Shown here in pieces: positions 7,191 through 16,994 of a DNA stretch of 64,000 bases (the stretch's first letter is position 1; each line of letters begins with the position of its first letter). Made by a program: the position numbers and the translations under genes. The notes below the pieces were generated by a model, which was not told the origin of the DNA, did not search any database, and saw nothing but the letters and a program-made list of their open reading frames with translations. The DNA lies in the NCBI GenBank assembly GCA_017656335.1, contig JACDOA010000001.1, positions 186,001 to 250,000 on the forward strand, written 5' to 3'. Source of the stretch: Thermosipho sp. (in: thermotogales). GTDB taxonomy: Bacteria > Thermotogota > Thermotogae > Thermotogales > Fervidobacteriaceae.

Positions 7191-9485
7191 ATGGAAATAA
7201 GTAAATTCATTGACTGGGATTTAATATTTGAAAAAATCCGGAAATTGGTTTTTTCAGAATATGGAAAGGAACATCTTGAATTTCTAATCAACAATCAACC
7301 AAATGAAATTGAATATGATTACTTACAAGAAATATTTGAAATTCTTGTTTCTTTTGGCCTACCTTCTTTTCAAAAAATACCAGATATTAGACCCATCTTA
7401 AACAAAATTGAAAACAATTTAATTCTTGAACCGGAAGAAATTTTTGAAATTAAAAATTTTCTTGTAATTGTTGAAGAAATTAAAAAGATCTTTCAAAGTA
7501 CTCGATATAAATTATCTTTTTATTTTTCTAATCTTTCAAATTATTCACTTTTAATTAGCGAAATTGATAGAATCTTTGATGAAAACGGAGAAATCAAAGA
7601 TAACGCTTCTCCTAATCTTCAAAGTATACGAAAAAATATTAAAAATCTATACTCTGAAACTAAAAGAAAAATTGATTCTTTTATAAACAATAACTCTAAT
7701 TATTTACAAGATCAAATCTATACAGTCAGAAATGGAAGATATGTCTTTCTTTTAAAACCCAATGCAAGATCAAAATTTCAAGGTATTGTTCATGGAACTT
7801 CCTCATCAGGAGCTACTTTATATTTTGAACCTCAAGAGTTTATAAAATTAAACGATGAAATTCAAATCTTAAAAAGTGAAGAAAAAATTGAAATAAATAA
7901 AATTTTAAGAAACATTACTATGAAAATATTTGAAAAACAAAATAATATAATTAAAGACATAAAATTAGTTGGTCATTATGACTCTTTAAGTGCTCGTGCT
8001 AAATTTGCAAAAGAAAACAACGCAATAGTTGTGAAACCTCAAGGAAGATATTTGAAATTAGTTAACGCACGACATCCATTAATTGAAAAAGATAATGTAG
8101 TTCCAATTACAATTGATTTACCTGAAGATAAAAAAGGTCTGATAATAACTGGTCCCAATACAGGTGGAAAAACGGTAACTTTAAAAACAATTGCGCTTTT
8201 TATTTTCATGTCCCAAAAAGCTTTTCCAATTCTCGCAGATACCGGTACACGTATTCCAGACTTGAAATTGTTTGTTGATATAGGGGACGCTCAAAACGTT
8301 GTTGAAAATCTTAGTACTTTTTCTTCCCATATAATAAGAATAATTTATGCACTCAAAAACGCTGATGAAAATTCTCTGGTAATTATTGATGAATTAGGCT
8401 CTGGTACGGATCCTTTTGAAGGAAGTGCTTTAGCATTAAGTATTATTGAAGAGTTAATCGAAAAAAATATAAAATTTATTATTACTACACATTTAACCAA
8501 TGTAAAATTGTATGCAATGGAACACCAAGACATTTTAACTGCTTCTATGGAATTTGATATGGAAACATTAAAACCTACTTACAAGGTTTTACTAAATATC
8601 CCTGGAGCATCGCATGCGTTTGAAATTTCTATGAAGCTTGGCCTATCTGAAAATATTATTAAACGTGCTGAAACTTTTATGTCGAAAGATCATTTGAAAA
8701 TAGAAAATCTAATTAAAGACCTTAATTCTAAAATCAGTGAGCTTGAAAGAAAAAAAGAAAATTTAGAAAAGCTCTTAAAAGAATATGAATTACTCAAAGA
8801 AAATTACGAAAAAAAATATAACATTTTAAAAGTTAAGAAGATTGAAGAACTTGATAATGAAATTAAAAATCTATATAAGGAAATTCGTTCAGCTAAAAAA
8901 AATTTACAACTTGCGATGCATAGTGTAAAAATTAGAAGTGAATCTCTTTTAAAGAAAAGACTCCATGAATTAGAAAAAACACAAAAAAATTTCGAGAAAA
9001 TGGAAGAAGTTATAGATACAATGAAGAATCCAATTGTAGATAACAAATTAGAAATTGGTTCTTATGTAAAAATCAAAGAAGGAACAGCAATTGGAAAAAT
9101 TATTGACAAAAGAAGTGATGATAAGTACTTGGTTGATTTTAATGGATTAAAAGTTGAAATTAAAAAGAACAAATTAGTCCCTGCCAACCCTCCTCAAGAT
9201 GTTGATAGCTCATCTTCAATTTCTTTTCCAACATCAAAAATTTTAGAAAAAAATGAAATTGATTTACGAGGAAAAACAGTTGAAGAAGCTTTAGAATTAC
9301 TTGACAAATTTATTGATGACCTTATTCTATCTGATTATAATTCAGCTTACATTATTCATGGAAAAGGTACGGGTAGTTTGGCTTCTAATATTTGGAATTT
9401 TCTTCGTAAAGATACTCGAATAAAAAAATATAGGTTTGGTCGTCCAAGCGAAGGTGGTATTGGAGTCACCTACATTGAAGTTTAA
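7191..9485 (+). CDS. mutS2: Endonuclease MutS2
   Basis: MutS paralog that acts on recombination intermediates or stalled ribosomes rather than in mismatch repair. The 764 aa have the full MutS2 layout: helical core, ATPase with Walker A GPNTGGKT near residue 320, IIDELGSGTDPFEG Walker B near 397, a long coiled coil (about 500-620), a KOW-like segment near 625, and a C-terminal Smr domain (DLRGKTVEEA near 690; HGKGTG near 725) that gives nicking activity. No mismatch-recognition domain I. ATG behind TGAGGAGA. All key motifs are present. Confidence 0.96.
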   Translation: MEISKFIDWDLIFEKIRKLVFSEYGKEHLEFLINNQPNEIEYDYLQEIFEILVSFGLPSFQKIPDIRPILNKIENNLILEPEEIFEIKNFLVIVEEIKKIFQSTRYKLSFYFSNLSNYSLLISEIDRIFDENGEIKDNASPNLQSIRKNIKNLYSETKRKIDSFINNNSNYLQDQIYTVRNGRYVFLLKPNARSKFQGIVHGTSSSGATLYFEPQEFIKLNDEIQILKSEEKIEINKILRNITMKIFEKQNNIIKDIKLVGHYDSLSARAKFAKENNAIVVKPQGRYLKLVNARHPLIEKDNVVPITIDLPEDKKGLIITGPNTGGKTVTLKTIALFIFMSQKAFPILADTGTRIPDLKLFVDIGDAQNVVENLSTFSSHIIRIIYALKNADENSLVIIDELGSGTDPFEGSALALSIIEELIEKNIKFIITTHLTNVKLYAMEHQDILTASMEFDMETLKPTYKVLLNIPGASHAFEISMKLGLSENIIKRAETFMSKDHLKIENLIKDLNSKISELERKKENLEKLLKEYELLKENYEKKYNILKVKKIEELDNEIKNLYKEIRSAKKNLQLAMHSVKIRSESLLKKRLHELEKTQKNFEKMEEVIDTMKNPIVDNKLEIGSYVKIKEGTAIGKIIDKRSDDKYLVDFNGLKVEIKKNKLVPANPPQDVDSSSSISFPTSKILEKNEIDLRGKTVEEALELLDKFIDDLILSDYNSAYIIHGKGTGSLASNIWNFLRKDTRIKKYRFGRPSEGGIGVTYIEV

Positions 9486-9519
9486 ATCATTCCTAATTTT
9501 TCCATCATCCATCTGGTGT

Positions 9520-9525
9520 TATAAT
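9520..9525 (+). promoter_or_regulatory. Putative -10 box of the ahpD-like/polA operon
   Basis: TATAAT at 9520-9525 in the 63-base gap after mutS2, followed by GGAGGGG and the ATG at 9549. No convincing -35 hexamer is visible. Confidence 0.45.
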
Positions 9526-9548
9526 ATTTATTTAGGAGGGGACATAAA

Positions 9549-9914
9549 ATGAGTCTTGATTCATTCAAAAAATTCAGAGAAAAGATGAACGAACTTATAT
9601 TGGAAAAAGGAACTTTAAATACAAGAAGATTTTTTAACTTAGACAGTAATGTTTATAAAAAAGGGGCACTAGATGAAAAATCAAAAGAATTAATGGGATT
9701 AGTTGCATCAATGGTTCTTAAATGTGATGATTGTATTACATATCACATTATTAGATGTGTTCAATTGGGAGTTTCAGATGATGAATTTTTTGAAACTTTT
9801 GATGTAGCTTTAATTGTAGGGGGATCAATTATTATTCCCCATTTAAGAAAAGCTGTTAATTTACTTGAAGAAATTAGGGAGATGCAAAAAAGTGGCAAAG
9901 ATGTTTCTATTTGA
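9549..9914 (+). CDS. Carboxymuconolactone decarboxylase / AhpD-like protein
   Basis: The 121-aa single-domain protein of the CMD/AhpD fold. It carries CDDCITYHI near residue 59, i.e. the CxxC plus downstream His that form the redox or proton-relay centre in AhpD-like proteins. Likely a small thiol-dependent peroxide-defence protein or a gamma-carboxymuconolactone decarboxylase-type enzyme; the CxxC favours the redox role. Its end overlaps polA by 23 bases. Substrate unknown. Confidence 0.82.
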   Translation: MSLDSFKKFREKMNELILEKGTLNTRRFFNLDSNVYKKGALDEKSKELMGLVASMVLKCDDCITYHIIRCVQLGVSDDEFFETFDVALIVGGSIIIPHLRKAVNLLEEIREMQKSGKDVSI

Positions 9915-12573
9915 TGGAACAGGCTTGGTTTATAGAGCATATTTTGCTCTTGATCAATCTTTAAAAACTTCAACAGGATATCATACAAATGCTGTATATG
10001 GTGTCACAAAAATGATAATAAAATTTTTAAAAGAACATATTCAAACTGAAAAAGACGCTTGTGCATTTGTTTTAGATTCAAAAGGCGGAAGTACTTTTAG
10101 AAAACAAGTTTTAGAAACTTACAAAGCCAATCGTCCAGAAACTCCAGAAATTTTACTTGAACAGATTCCTTACATTGTTGAAGTAATTGAAGCACTTGGC
10201 ATGAAAGTATTAAAAATCCCAGGTTATGAAGCAGATGATATTATTGCTACCTCAGTTCAAAAATTTTCAAATAAATTTGGCGAAATTGATATTGTTACTG
10301 GCGACAAAGATTTACTACAGCTAGTGAAAAATAATGTATTTGTGTGGCGTGTGGAAAAAGGAATTTCAAATATCGTTTTGTATACAAGGGAAAAAGTTAT
10401 AGAAAAATACGGGATTTATCCAGAACAATTTGTAGATTATTTGGCGCTTGTAGGAGATCCTATTGATAACATCCCCGGAGTAAGAGGAATTGGGAAGAAA
10501 ACAGCTGTCTCTCTTCTAAAAAAGTATGGTAATGTTGAAAATATTTTAAAAAATATTAATAAACTAACACCAAAAGTTAAAAACGCTATTGAGAATTATA
10601 AAGAAGACCTTGAAAAAAGCCTAGAACTTGCAAAACTTTTATATGATGCACCTATAGAATTTAAATTCGACGAATTTGTTTATCGAGGTTATAATCCAAA
10701 TAAATTACTTGAAGTTCTTAAAAAATATGAATTTTCGAGTATTATTCGCGAGTTAAATCTTTATTCAACAGAACTTTCTTCAACTTACATTGTTGTTGAT
10801 AACAATGATAAACTTTCTAGTTTAAAAAAAGAAATTGATGAAATTCGCTCATTCTCTATTGATACTGAAACAACTTCATTGGATCCATTTGACTCTAAAC
10901 TTGTTGGAATCTCAATAGCCACTGCCGAAGGAAAAGCATATTATATTCCTATTTCACATCAAAATGGTAAAAATATAGAAAAAAATGAAATAATTGATTT
11001 TTTGAAAGATTTGCTCGAATCAAATAAATACAATATAATTGGTCAAAATTTGAAATACGATTATAAAATATTTAAAATGAACAATATTGATCCTCAAGTC
11101 CCCCATTTTGATACGATGATTGCTGCTTACCTTTTAAATCCAGATGAAAAACGCTTTAATTTGGACGAATTGGCTTTGAAATATTTAGGTTATAAAATGA
11201 CTTCATTTGATGAAGTTGTAGATACATCTACACCTCTATTTGCAAATGATTTTTCATTCGTGCCAATTGACAAAGCAGCAAAATACTCATGTGAAGATGC
11301 AGATGTAACTTACAGATTATTTAGAAAATTAAGTAGAAAAATATACGAAAAAAATCTTGATAAACTTTTCCACGAAATTGAATTACCTTTAATTAATGTG
11401 TTAGCACAAATGGAGCTCAATGGTGTTTATTTTGATAAAGAATATTTAGAAAAACTCTCAAAAGATTATGGTAAAAAAATGGATGAACTCCAAGAAAAAA
11501 TATTTGAAATTGCTGGTGAAAAATTCAATTTAAATTCTTCTAAACAGGTCGCTTATATCTTATTTGAAAAATTAAATATACCCACTGTTAAAAAAACCTC
11601 TAAAGGGAGTTTTTCAACTGATGCAGAAGTATTAGAAATATTATCTCAAGAATACGAAATAGCAAGATTGATTCTTGAATATCGTAAACTTCAAAAACTA
11701 AAAAGCACTTATTTAGATTCCTTACCAATGGAAATAAATCCAAAAACAGGACGAATTCATTCTAGTTTTCATCAAACCGGAACTTCAACGGGACGTTTGA
11801 GTAGCTCAGAACCAAATTTGCAAAACCTCCCCACAAGAAGTGACGAAGGAAAAGAAATTAGAAAAGCTATTAAACCTCAAGATAATAATTGGTGGATTGT
11901 TGGAGCGGATTATTCTCAAATTGAACTCAGAATACTTGCTCACGTAAGTGAAGATAAAAATTTAATCGAAGCTTTCAAAAATAATTTAGATATCCATACA
12001 ATAACGGCAGCAAATATTTTTGGAATTTCAGAAAAATTCGTAACAGAAGAAATGAGAAGGGTTGGAAAAATGGTTAATTTTGCCATTATTTACGGTGTTT
12101 CACCGTATGGTTTAGCAAAAAGAATTGGTTTAAATGTTTCTGAAACGAAAAAAATAATCGATAATTACTTCAAATTCTACTCCGATGTTTTTGAATATAT
12201 AAAAAAAACAAAAGAATTTGCCAGAAAAAATGGCTATGTTGAAACTCTTTTTGGAAGAAAAAGAGAAATTCCTCAATTAAAATCCTCAAACGCTAATAAA
12301 CGTAGCGAAGGAGAAAGAATTGCCATTAATACTCCTATTCAAGGTACAGCTGCTGATATTATTAAAATAGCTATGATAAGAATTCACAAGAAAATTAAAG
12401 AAAGAAAATTAAAAAGCAAAATGATTCTCCAAGTTCACGACGAGTTGGTATTTGAAGTTCCCGAAGAGGAATTAGAGACAATGAAAAAAATAATTAAAAA
12501 CGAAATGGAAAATGCTGCAAAATTAAAGGTTCCTCTTTTTGTTGAATTATATCAAGGAAAAGAGTGGGAATAA
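9892..12573 (+). CDS. polA: DNA polymerase I
   Basis: Repair and primer-removal polymerase of 893 aa. Order: 5' nuclease (FLFDGTGLVYRAYFALD at the start, DKDLLQL near 143), 3'-5' exonuclease with intact SIDTETTSLDP (about 320) and further acidic motifs, then family A polymerase with ADYSQIELRILAH (motif A, about 670), RRVGKMVNFAIIYG (motif B) and LQVHDELVFE (motif C). The proofreading residues are retained, unlike Taq. I chose GTG 9892, with AGGGAG upstream and an N-terminus matching the family, rather than an ATG at 9865. Ends overlapping xseA (TAATG). Confidence 0.97.
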   Translation: MAKMFLFDGTGLVYRAYFALDQSLKTSTGYHTNAVYGVTKMIIKFLKEHIQTEKDACAFVLDSKGGSTFRKQVLETYKANRPETPEILLEQIPYIVEVIEALGMKVLKIPGYEADDIIATSVQKFSNKFGEIDIVTGDKDLLQLVKNNVFVWRVEKGISNIVLYTREKVIEKYGIYPEQFVDYLALVGDPIDNIPGVRGIGKKTAVSLLKKYGNVENILKNINKLTPKVKNAIENYKEDLEKSLELAKLLYDAPIEFKFDEFVYRGYNPNKLLEVLKKYEFSSIIRELNLYSTELSSTYIVVDNNDKLSSLKKEIDEIRSFSIDTETTSLDPFDSKLVGISIATAEGKAYYIPISHQNGKNIEKNEIIDFLKDLLESNKYNIIGQNLKYDYKIFKMNNIDPQVPHFDTMIAAYLLNPDEKRFNLDELALKYLGYKMTSFDEVVDTSTPLFANDFSFVPIDKAAKYSCEDADVTYRLFRKLSRKIYEKNLDKLFHEIELPLINVLAQMELNGVYFDKEYLEKLSKDYGKKMDELQEKIFEIAGEKFNLNSSKQVAYILFEKLNIPTVKKTSKGSFSTDAEVLEILSQEYEIARLILEYRKLQKLKSTYLDSLPMEINPKTGRIHSSFHQTGTSTGRLSSSEPNLQNLPTRSDEGKEIRKAIKPQDNNWWIVGADYSQIELRILAHVSEDKNLIEAFKNNLDIHTITAANIFGISEKFVTEEMRRVGKMVNFAIIYGVSPYGLAKRIGLNVSETKKIIDNYFKFYSDVFEYIKKTKEFARKNGYVETLFGRKREIPQLKSSNANKRSEGERIAINTPIQGTAADIIKIAMIRIHKKIKERKLKSKMILQVHDELVFEVPEEELETMKKIIKNEMENAAKLKVPLFVELYQGKEWE

Positions 12574-14030
12574 TGGATAGAATTATTGAATTCAACGATC
12601 TTATAGATTTGTATGAATATATAAACCGAAAAATTGAATTGTCAGGATTAACAAGTGAAAAGTTTAGATTTTATGCTGACGTTGTCAGAGCAAAAAGTCA
12701 TAAAACAGGTTTGTTTATTAGTGTTTCCCAACCATATTCAACGCGATATGGCTCTAGAAATATAGAAATTACAGTTTATGTACCTGCAAAACTTGGAAAT
12801 GTGATTTTATCAAGGTTGGGTTTAAAATCTTCTAATGAGCTTGTTGGTAAAAAATGGATATTCCAGGGACGTTTATCATTTTACAAAGATAGAATGAGTT
12901 TTACTTTTTATGCTGATACAATTGCTCCTGTTGGAGATTCTGAAATTGAAAAACGTCGAAAAGAGATTTTAAATGAATTAAAGATTCAAAATCTTTTGAT
13001 GACTGAAATTCATGATTTATCTGAACTTGAACCTATTAAAAAAATAGCAATAATTTCTTCAAAAACAGCTGCAGGATATGAAGATTTCTTGAAAAACTTA
13101 ACTGTTCCCTTGCTTTATAGACCTATTGTTCATTTATATGAATCTCCGATGCAAGGTGCTGAAACAGCCACTGGTATTATTTCAGCTTTGAATAAAATTC
13201 GAGCTTCACAAATTGATTATGATGTTGTTGTAATTGCGCGTGGTGGTGGAGCAAGTAGTGATTTAATGTATTTTGATGATTTAAAACTTGGTATAGAAAT
13301 TGCTAATTTCAATAATTACTGTCCTGTTCTTTCTGGAATAGGTCATGAACGAGATTTCACTATTCCAGATTATGTTGCTTGGAAAAGATTTGCAACGCCA
13401 ACTGAGGTCGCTAGAGCAATCTCTAAACAGATCGAAGATAACATTAAAAAATTAGACAATAACTGGAGAGAATTTGAAATAGTTATGATAAACTTCTTAG
13501 ATAAATACGACAGGAAAACAGATGAATCTATCTTACAAATCATCAATAATTCAATAAACTCTAATTTAAAAACTCTAACTAAAAATTCCATTGATAACTT
13601 AAAAAATATAAAACAATTTATCAATTTTACATTTTCTTCTCTTCAAAAGACTATTTCGGCTGATTTTATTTCATATCTTTCTGATTCAATTAATAATGAG
13701 TTAAGAAATAACATTAAATTTCTTGAAAATTTTAAAACAATTATCTCACAAAATCTTAATTCTAAAATTTCACATAAAGATGAACAATTAAATGAAATTT
13801 TCGATTCTCTTTTGGCAAAAAGAGAATATGCTGCTATTCTCTTTGGTGGAGCCGTACTAAGAAAAGAAGAAAACTTTGTAAAAAGCGTTAAACAAGTAAA
13901 ACTTGGTGACTATCTCAAAGCTTTCCTAAAAGATGGAACTTTAAATTTAAAAGTTGTCAAGGAAAAAAATACTGACAAAAAGAAGGAGGAAATTGATGCA
14001 TATGGAGGAAATACTCTCTTTAAATTCTGA
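12573..14030 (+). CDS. xseA: Exodeoxyribonuclease VII large subunit
   Basis: Catalytic subunit of ExoVII, which degrades single-stranded DNA into oligomers that are processed further. The 485 aa contain an N-terminal OB-like domain, the catalytic core with ISSKTAAGYEDF (about 164), ARGGGASSDLMYFDD (about 223) and SGIGHERDFTIPDYVA (about 255), then a long helical arm. ATG 12573 overlaps the polA stop (TAATG); an in-frame GTG at 12564 lacks support. xseB follows with overlap, as expected for a two-subunit enzyme. Confidence 0.93.
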   Translation: MDRIIEFNDLIDLYEYINRKIELSGLTSEKFRFYADVVRAKSHKTGLFISVSQPYSTRYGSRNIEITVYVPAKLGNVILSRLGLKSSNELVGKKWIFQGRLSFYKDRMSFTFYADTIAPVGDSEIEKRRKEILNELKIQNLLMTEIHDLSELEPIKKIAIISSKTAAGYEDFLKNLTVPLLYRPIVHLYESPMQGAETATGIISALNKIRASQIDYDVVVIARGGGASSDLMYFDDLKLGIEIANFNNYCPVLSGIGHERDFTIPDYVAWKRFATPTEVARAISKQIEDNIKKLDNNWREFEIVMINFLDKYDRKTDESILQIINNSINSNLKTLTKNSIDNLKNIKQFINFTFSSLQKTISADFISYLSDSINNELRNNIKFLENFKTIISQNLNSKISHKDEQLNEIFDSLLAKREYAAILFGGAVLRKEENFVKSVKQVKLGDYLKAFLKDGTLNLKVVKEKNTDKKKEEIDAYGGNTLFKF

Positions 14031-14283
14031 AGAGATGGAAAAATTAAGTTTTAATGATTTAGTAGAAAAAATCGAAGAAATCAAAGACTATTTTCATCAA
14101 AATGAGGTCGATATTGAATTGGCATTAAAGTTATATGGTAAAGCAGTTGAACTTCTAGCTATTGCTAGAGCAAAATTAATTAATTTTAAGAAAGAAAAAG
14201 AAGAAATAGATGAAAAATATAGGGAATTTCTAGAAAGACTTGAAAGGGAAGAAAATGGAGGAGAAGAAGAAAATCTTTTCTAA
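13996..14283 (+). CDS. xseB: Exodeoxyribonuclease VII small subunit
   Basis: Short helical protein of 95 aa with the XseB pattern: SFNDLVEKIEEIKDYF, then DIELALKLYGKAVELLAIARAKL and an acidic tail. It binds the XseA helical arm. Start at ATG 13996, directly after AAGGAGGAAATTG; an upstream in-frame start at 13954 would lie deep within xseA. Overlaps xseA by 35 bases and the next gene by 29, so translation is coupled. Confidence 0.85.
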   Translation: MHMEEILSLNSEEMEKLSFNDLVEKIEEIKDYFHQNEVDIELALKLYGKAVELLAIARAKLINFKKEKEEIDEKYREFLERLEREENGGEEENLF

Positions 14284-14797
14284 CATCTTTGAAATATTCT
14301 ATATATTTTTTACCACCTCTTTGTTTGCACTAGGAGGTGGTTATGCTATGGTACCTGTCTTTCAAAAAAGACTTTCTAAGTATATAGACGAAGATGAATT
14401 TCTAAAAATTTTGGCTGTTGCTCAATCTATCCCTGGACCAATTGCTATTAATATTGCCGTGTTGTTGGGAGAAGCAATATTGGGTTTTTGGGGTGCTATT
14501 ATTGCTGTAATTGGAGTAATTATTCCACCAGTAGGTGCTATTGTGTTATTTGGAAGTTTAGTTAATGCTTATTCTGACAATATATATTTAAAAGGTTTTT
14601 TCAAAGGTGTCTATGGTTCCATAATTGGCCTGATACTTGGAGTATTGTATTCATTAATTAAAACACAAAAATGGAATTTTGCAAAGATTTTTATTCTTAT
14701 TGTTTCAATTTTTATTTCAATTATTTTTAAAAATCTAGTTATTTTGTTCTTTTTATTTATTGTATGGTGGTGTTATCATGATAAAAAAAATTGCTGA
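14255..14797 (+). CDS. Chromate transporter (ChrA) half-size protein
   Basis: Short-chain CHR-family membrane protein of about 180 aa with one CHR domain. Seen: TTSLFALGGGYAMVPVFQ near residue 17, then SIPGPIAINIAVLLG near 55, both canonical. Short-chain members normally occur as two adjacent, oppositely oriented halves that pair; only one is here, since the next gene is a sirtuin. It may form a homodimer or pair with a distant partner. ATG 14255 with AAAGGGA is preferred over 14240. Substrate could be chromate, sulfate or another anion. Confidence 0.85.
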   Translation: MEEKKKIFSNIFEIFYIFFTTSLFALGGGYAMVPVFQKRLSKYIDEDEFLKILAVAQSIPGPIAINIAVLLGEAILGFWGAIIAVIGVIIPPVGAIVLFGSLVNAYSDNIYLKGFFKGVYGSIIGLILGVLYSLIKTQKWNFAKIFILIVSIFISIIFKNLVILFFLFIVWWCYHDKKNC

Positions 14798-15500
14798 TTT
14801 AATTCTAAATCTCCCTACTGTTGCCTTTACAGGAGCAGGAATCAGTACAGAAAGTGGTATACCAGATTTTAGAAGCGAAAACGGAATTTATTCAAAATAT
14901 GGAAAAGAAGTTTTTGACATAAATTATTTTTACAATAATCCCAAAAAATTTTATGAATTTGCTAAGGAAGCTTTTTTACCGATGTACAATGCTTCACCAA
15001 ATTCGGCTCATAGATTACTGGCAATGTTGGAAGAAAAAGGTTATTTACTTGGAGTAATCACACAAAATATAGATAATTTACACTTCAAAGCAGGTTCTAA
15101 ATATGTTGCTGAACTTCATGGGAATGCAACAAAATTTTATTGTACAAAATGCAAAAAAAGATATTCAATAAAAAAAGTTTTAGAATCACATTACTGTAGT
15201 TGTGGTAGTTTGATTAGACCTGATATTGTTTTTTTTGGTGAAAATTTGCCTGATGAAGATTGGGAAATGTCATTGAATTTTATTGAAAAAGCAGAGGTAA
15301 TGATTGTTATTGGTTCATCTCTTGTAGTTTACCCTGCTGCTTATTTACCTATTTTGTTCAAAAGAAAATCAGGCAAACTTGTAATAATCAACAAAACAAT
15401 AACAGCGTTAGATGATATTGCTGATATTAAAGTCAATTCTTCCGCAACTGAATTCGCTGAAAATCTTTTAAACTATTTAAAAGAAAAAGGAGTTTTTTAA
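14778..15500 (+). CDS. cobB: NAD-dependent protein deacylase (sirtuin, Sir2/CobB)
   Basis: Removes acyl groups from protein lysines using NAD+. The 240 aa hold all sirtuin motifs: FTGAGISTESGIPDFR near residue 18, TQNIDNLH near 95, catalytic HG in AELHGNA near 115, a four-cysteine zinc site (CTKCK and CSCG, about 122-143) and VIGSSLVVYPAAYLP near 182. ATG 14778 overlaps the ChrA gene by 20 bases. Acetyl-CoA synthetase, a common target, is not in the window. Confidence 0.94.
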   Translation: MIKKIADLILNLPTVAFTGAGISTESGIPDFRSENGIYSKYGKEVFDINYFYNNPKKFYEFAKEAFLPMYNASPNSAHRLLAMLEEKGYLLGVITQNIDNLHFKAGSKYVAELHGNATKFYCTKCKKRYSIKKVLESHYCSCGSLIRPDIVFFGENLPDEDWEMSLNFIEKAEVMIVIGSSLVVYPAAYLPILFKRKSGKLVIINKTITALDDIADIKVNSSATEFAENLLNYLKEKGVF

Positions 15501-15501
15501 A

Positions 15502-16515
15502 TTGAAAAAAGTAATATTGCTCACTTTTATCATTTTATCTATTATTTTATCTATCACTTTTAGTTATGGTATTAATTTATATGAATATAAATATCATGGA
15601 ATAACCATTTATAAATCACTTGGAACCCCTGTAGATCCTTTTTTTGATTATGATGAATTGACAATTTCAAATTGGGAACCTTTTGAGCCTGAACTGATAA
15701 CTATTAGAGAAGGAACACCAGTAATAATAATAATTCATGGCATTTCTCCAAAAGAAATAAACAAAAAAATCGATGATTATAAACTATCAATGATTGAAGC
15801 ATTTGAAAATTATGCTTCTAAAAATGCTGGTTTATATTTTTTTCTTTATCCAACCCTTTCTGTAAAGCTGGAATATTCCGCAAATAAACTCATAGAATAT
15901 ACTGAAAAATTTAATTCATTTTACGTATTTGCTCATAGTATGGGTGGAATATTATTGAGATATGCACTTCAAAATGAAAAATTCCAAAACAAAATTAAAA
16001 AGATTGTTTTTTCTGGAACTCCCCACCTAGGTTCACCGTTAGCAAACTTTATAATTTTAAAAAAACAATTTTTTAAATATTTTTATGGAAGTAAAATAGA
16101 ACTTTTAAAATATGCTATTATAACATCAAATATTTTTGATGGATCAATTGATGCACCAAATTATAGATACCTGATATTTGGAAAGAGATTTCCTAATATA
16201 CCTAAAAACATAGAAAGTTACAACTTCGTTGGAATTTTAGATTTTAATTTGAAAAATTCTAATATATTAAATATCATGAATTCAAAAATTTCATATTTTA
16301 TTGGATTAACAATGCTTAAATATGTTGTGGAAAATGTTTATCCTGAAAACTCTATTTTTCAAATTAATGATGGAATGGTTCCTTACTACAGCGCAATTCA
16401 AGATGCAAAATATACTTTGGTCTTCCATTCCACAAGTCATGCAGACCTTGCTATGAGACGTGATATAATAGAAAAGGCATTAGAAATATTTGAAATTAAA
16501 AAGGAGGAAAAATAA
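15502..16515 (+). CDS. Secreted alpha/beta-hydrolase, lipase-like
   Basis: Predicted exported esterase or lipase of 337 aa. An N-terminal hydrophobic signal segment (residues 5-24) is followed by IIIHGISPKE (oxyanion-type HG loop), the nucleophile elbow AHSMGG near 147 and SGTPHLGSPLANF near 172, typical of PGAP1/triacylglycerol-lipase-like folds; an acid and a late His (HSTSHADL near 313) are candidates for the triad. TTG start 1 base after the sirtuin stop. Its stop overlaps the start of a lipoprotein gene, so the two may work together at the cell surface. Substrate unknown. Confidence 0.75.
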   Translation: MKKVILLTFIILSIILSITFSYGINLYEYKYHGITIYKSLGTPVDPFFDYDELTISNWEPFEPELITIREGTPVIIIIHGISPKEINKKIDDYKLSMIEAFENYASKNAGLYFFLYPTLSVKLEYSANKLIEYTEKFNSFYVFAHSMGGILLRYALQNEKFQNKIKKIVFSGTPHLGSPLANFIILKKQFFKYFYGSKIELLKYAIITSNIFDGSIDAPNYRYLIFGKRFPNIPKNIESYNFVGILDFNLKNSNILNIMNSKISYFIGLTMLKYVVENVYPENSIFQINDGMVPYYSAIQDAKYTLVFHSTSHADLAMRRDIIEKALEIFEIKKEEK

Positions 16516-16994
16516 TGAAAAATAAACTTATTGTTCTAATTTTCATATTTATATTTCTGATTTCCTCTTGTTCAATATTTTTCAAAACTCCAGTTCCTAA
16601 TGGTAGTTTTTCATTAAGGAATGCACTCTTTATTTTAGATGGAAAATATAAGTTGGAAGAATATGGTTATATTGATTCTGTATTTAATGTTGAATTGGGT
16701 CAAGGAATATATGGTTTATTCTCAGGATTCGATGGGATGCTTAACATATTTAAATTCGACTCCCCTGAATTAACAAAGGAAAATTGGAAAAAACTGACTA
16801 AAATTTTCGGCAATCCTTTAAAGATAAATTATTTAAACATAAATCTTTTTGATAGGGGATATTTAAAAACCAATTTTGAAGGAATTAAGGTAATTTGTTG
16901 GTGGAAAGATAAATGGATATTTATTCTTTCTGGCAAAAACCCTGAAGACTTTTTTAACTATATCAATACTGTATATGAAATGGTGAGTATATGA
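16515..16994 (+). CDS. Predicted lipoprotein of unknown function
   Basis: The 159-aa protein starts with a lipoprotein signal: basic MKNK, hydrophobic core and lipobox LISSC with Cys19. The mature part has no domain I recognise; it contains a repeated aromatic/acidic pattern and the phrase [18 protein letters not shown] near the end. Start ATG overlaps the stop of the lipase-like gene and its end overlaps rnhB by 4 bases. It could be a surface partner or chaperone of the lipase-like protein; this is only context. Confidence 0.7.
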   Translation: MKNKLIVLIFIFIFLISSCSIFFKTPVPNGSFSLRNALFILDGKYKLEEYGYIDSVFNVELGQGIYGLFSGFDGMLNIFKFDSPELTKENWKKLTKIFGNPLKINYLNINLFDRGYLKTNFEGIKVICWWKDKWIFILSGKNPEDFFNYINTVYEMVSI

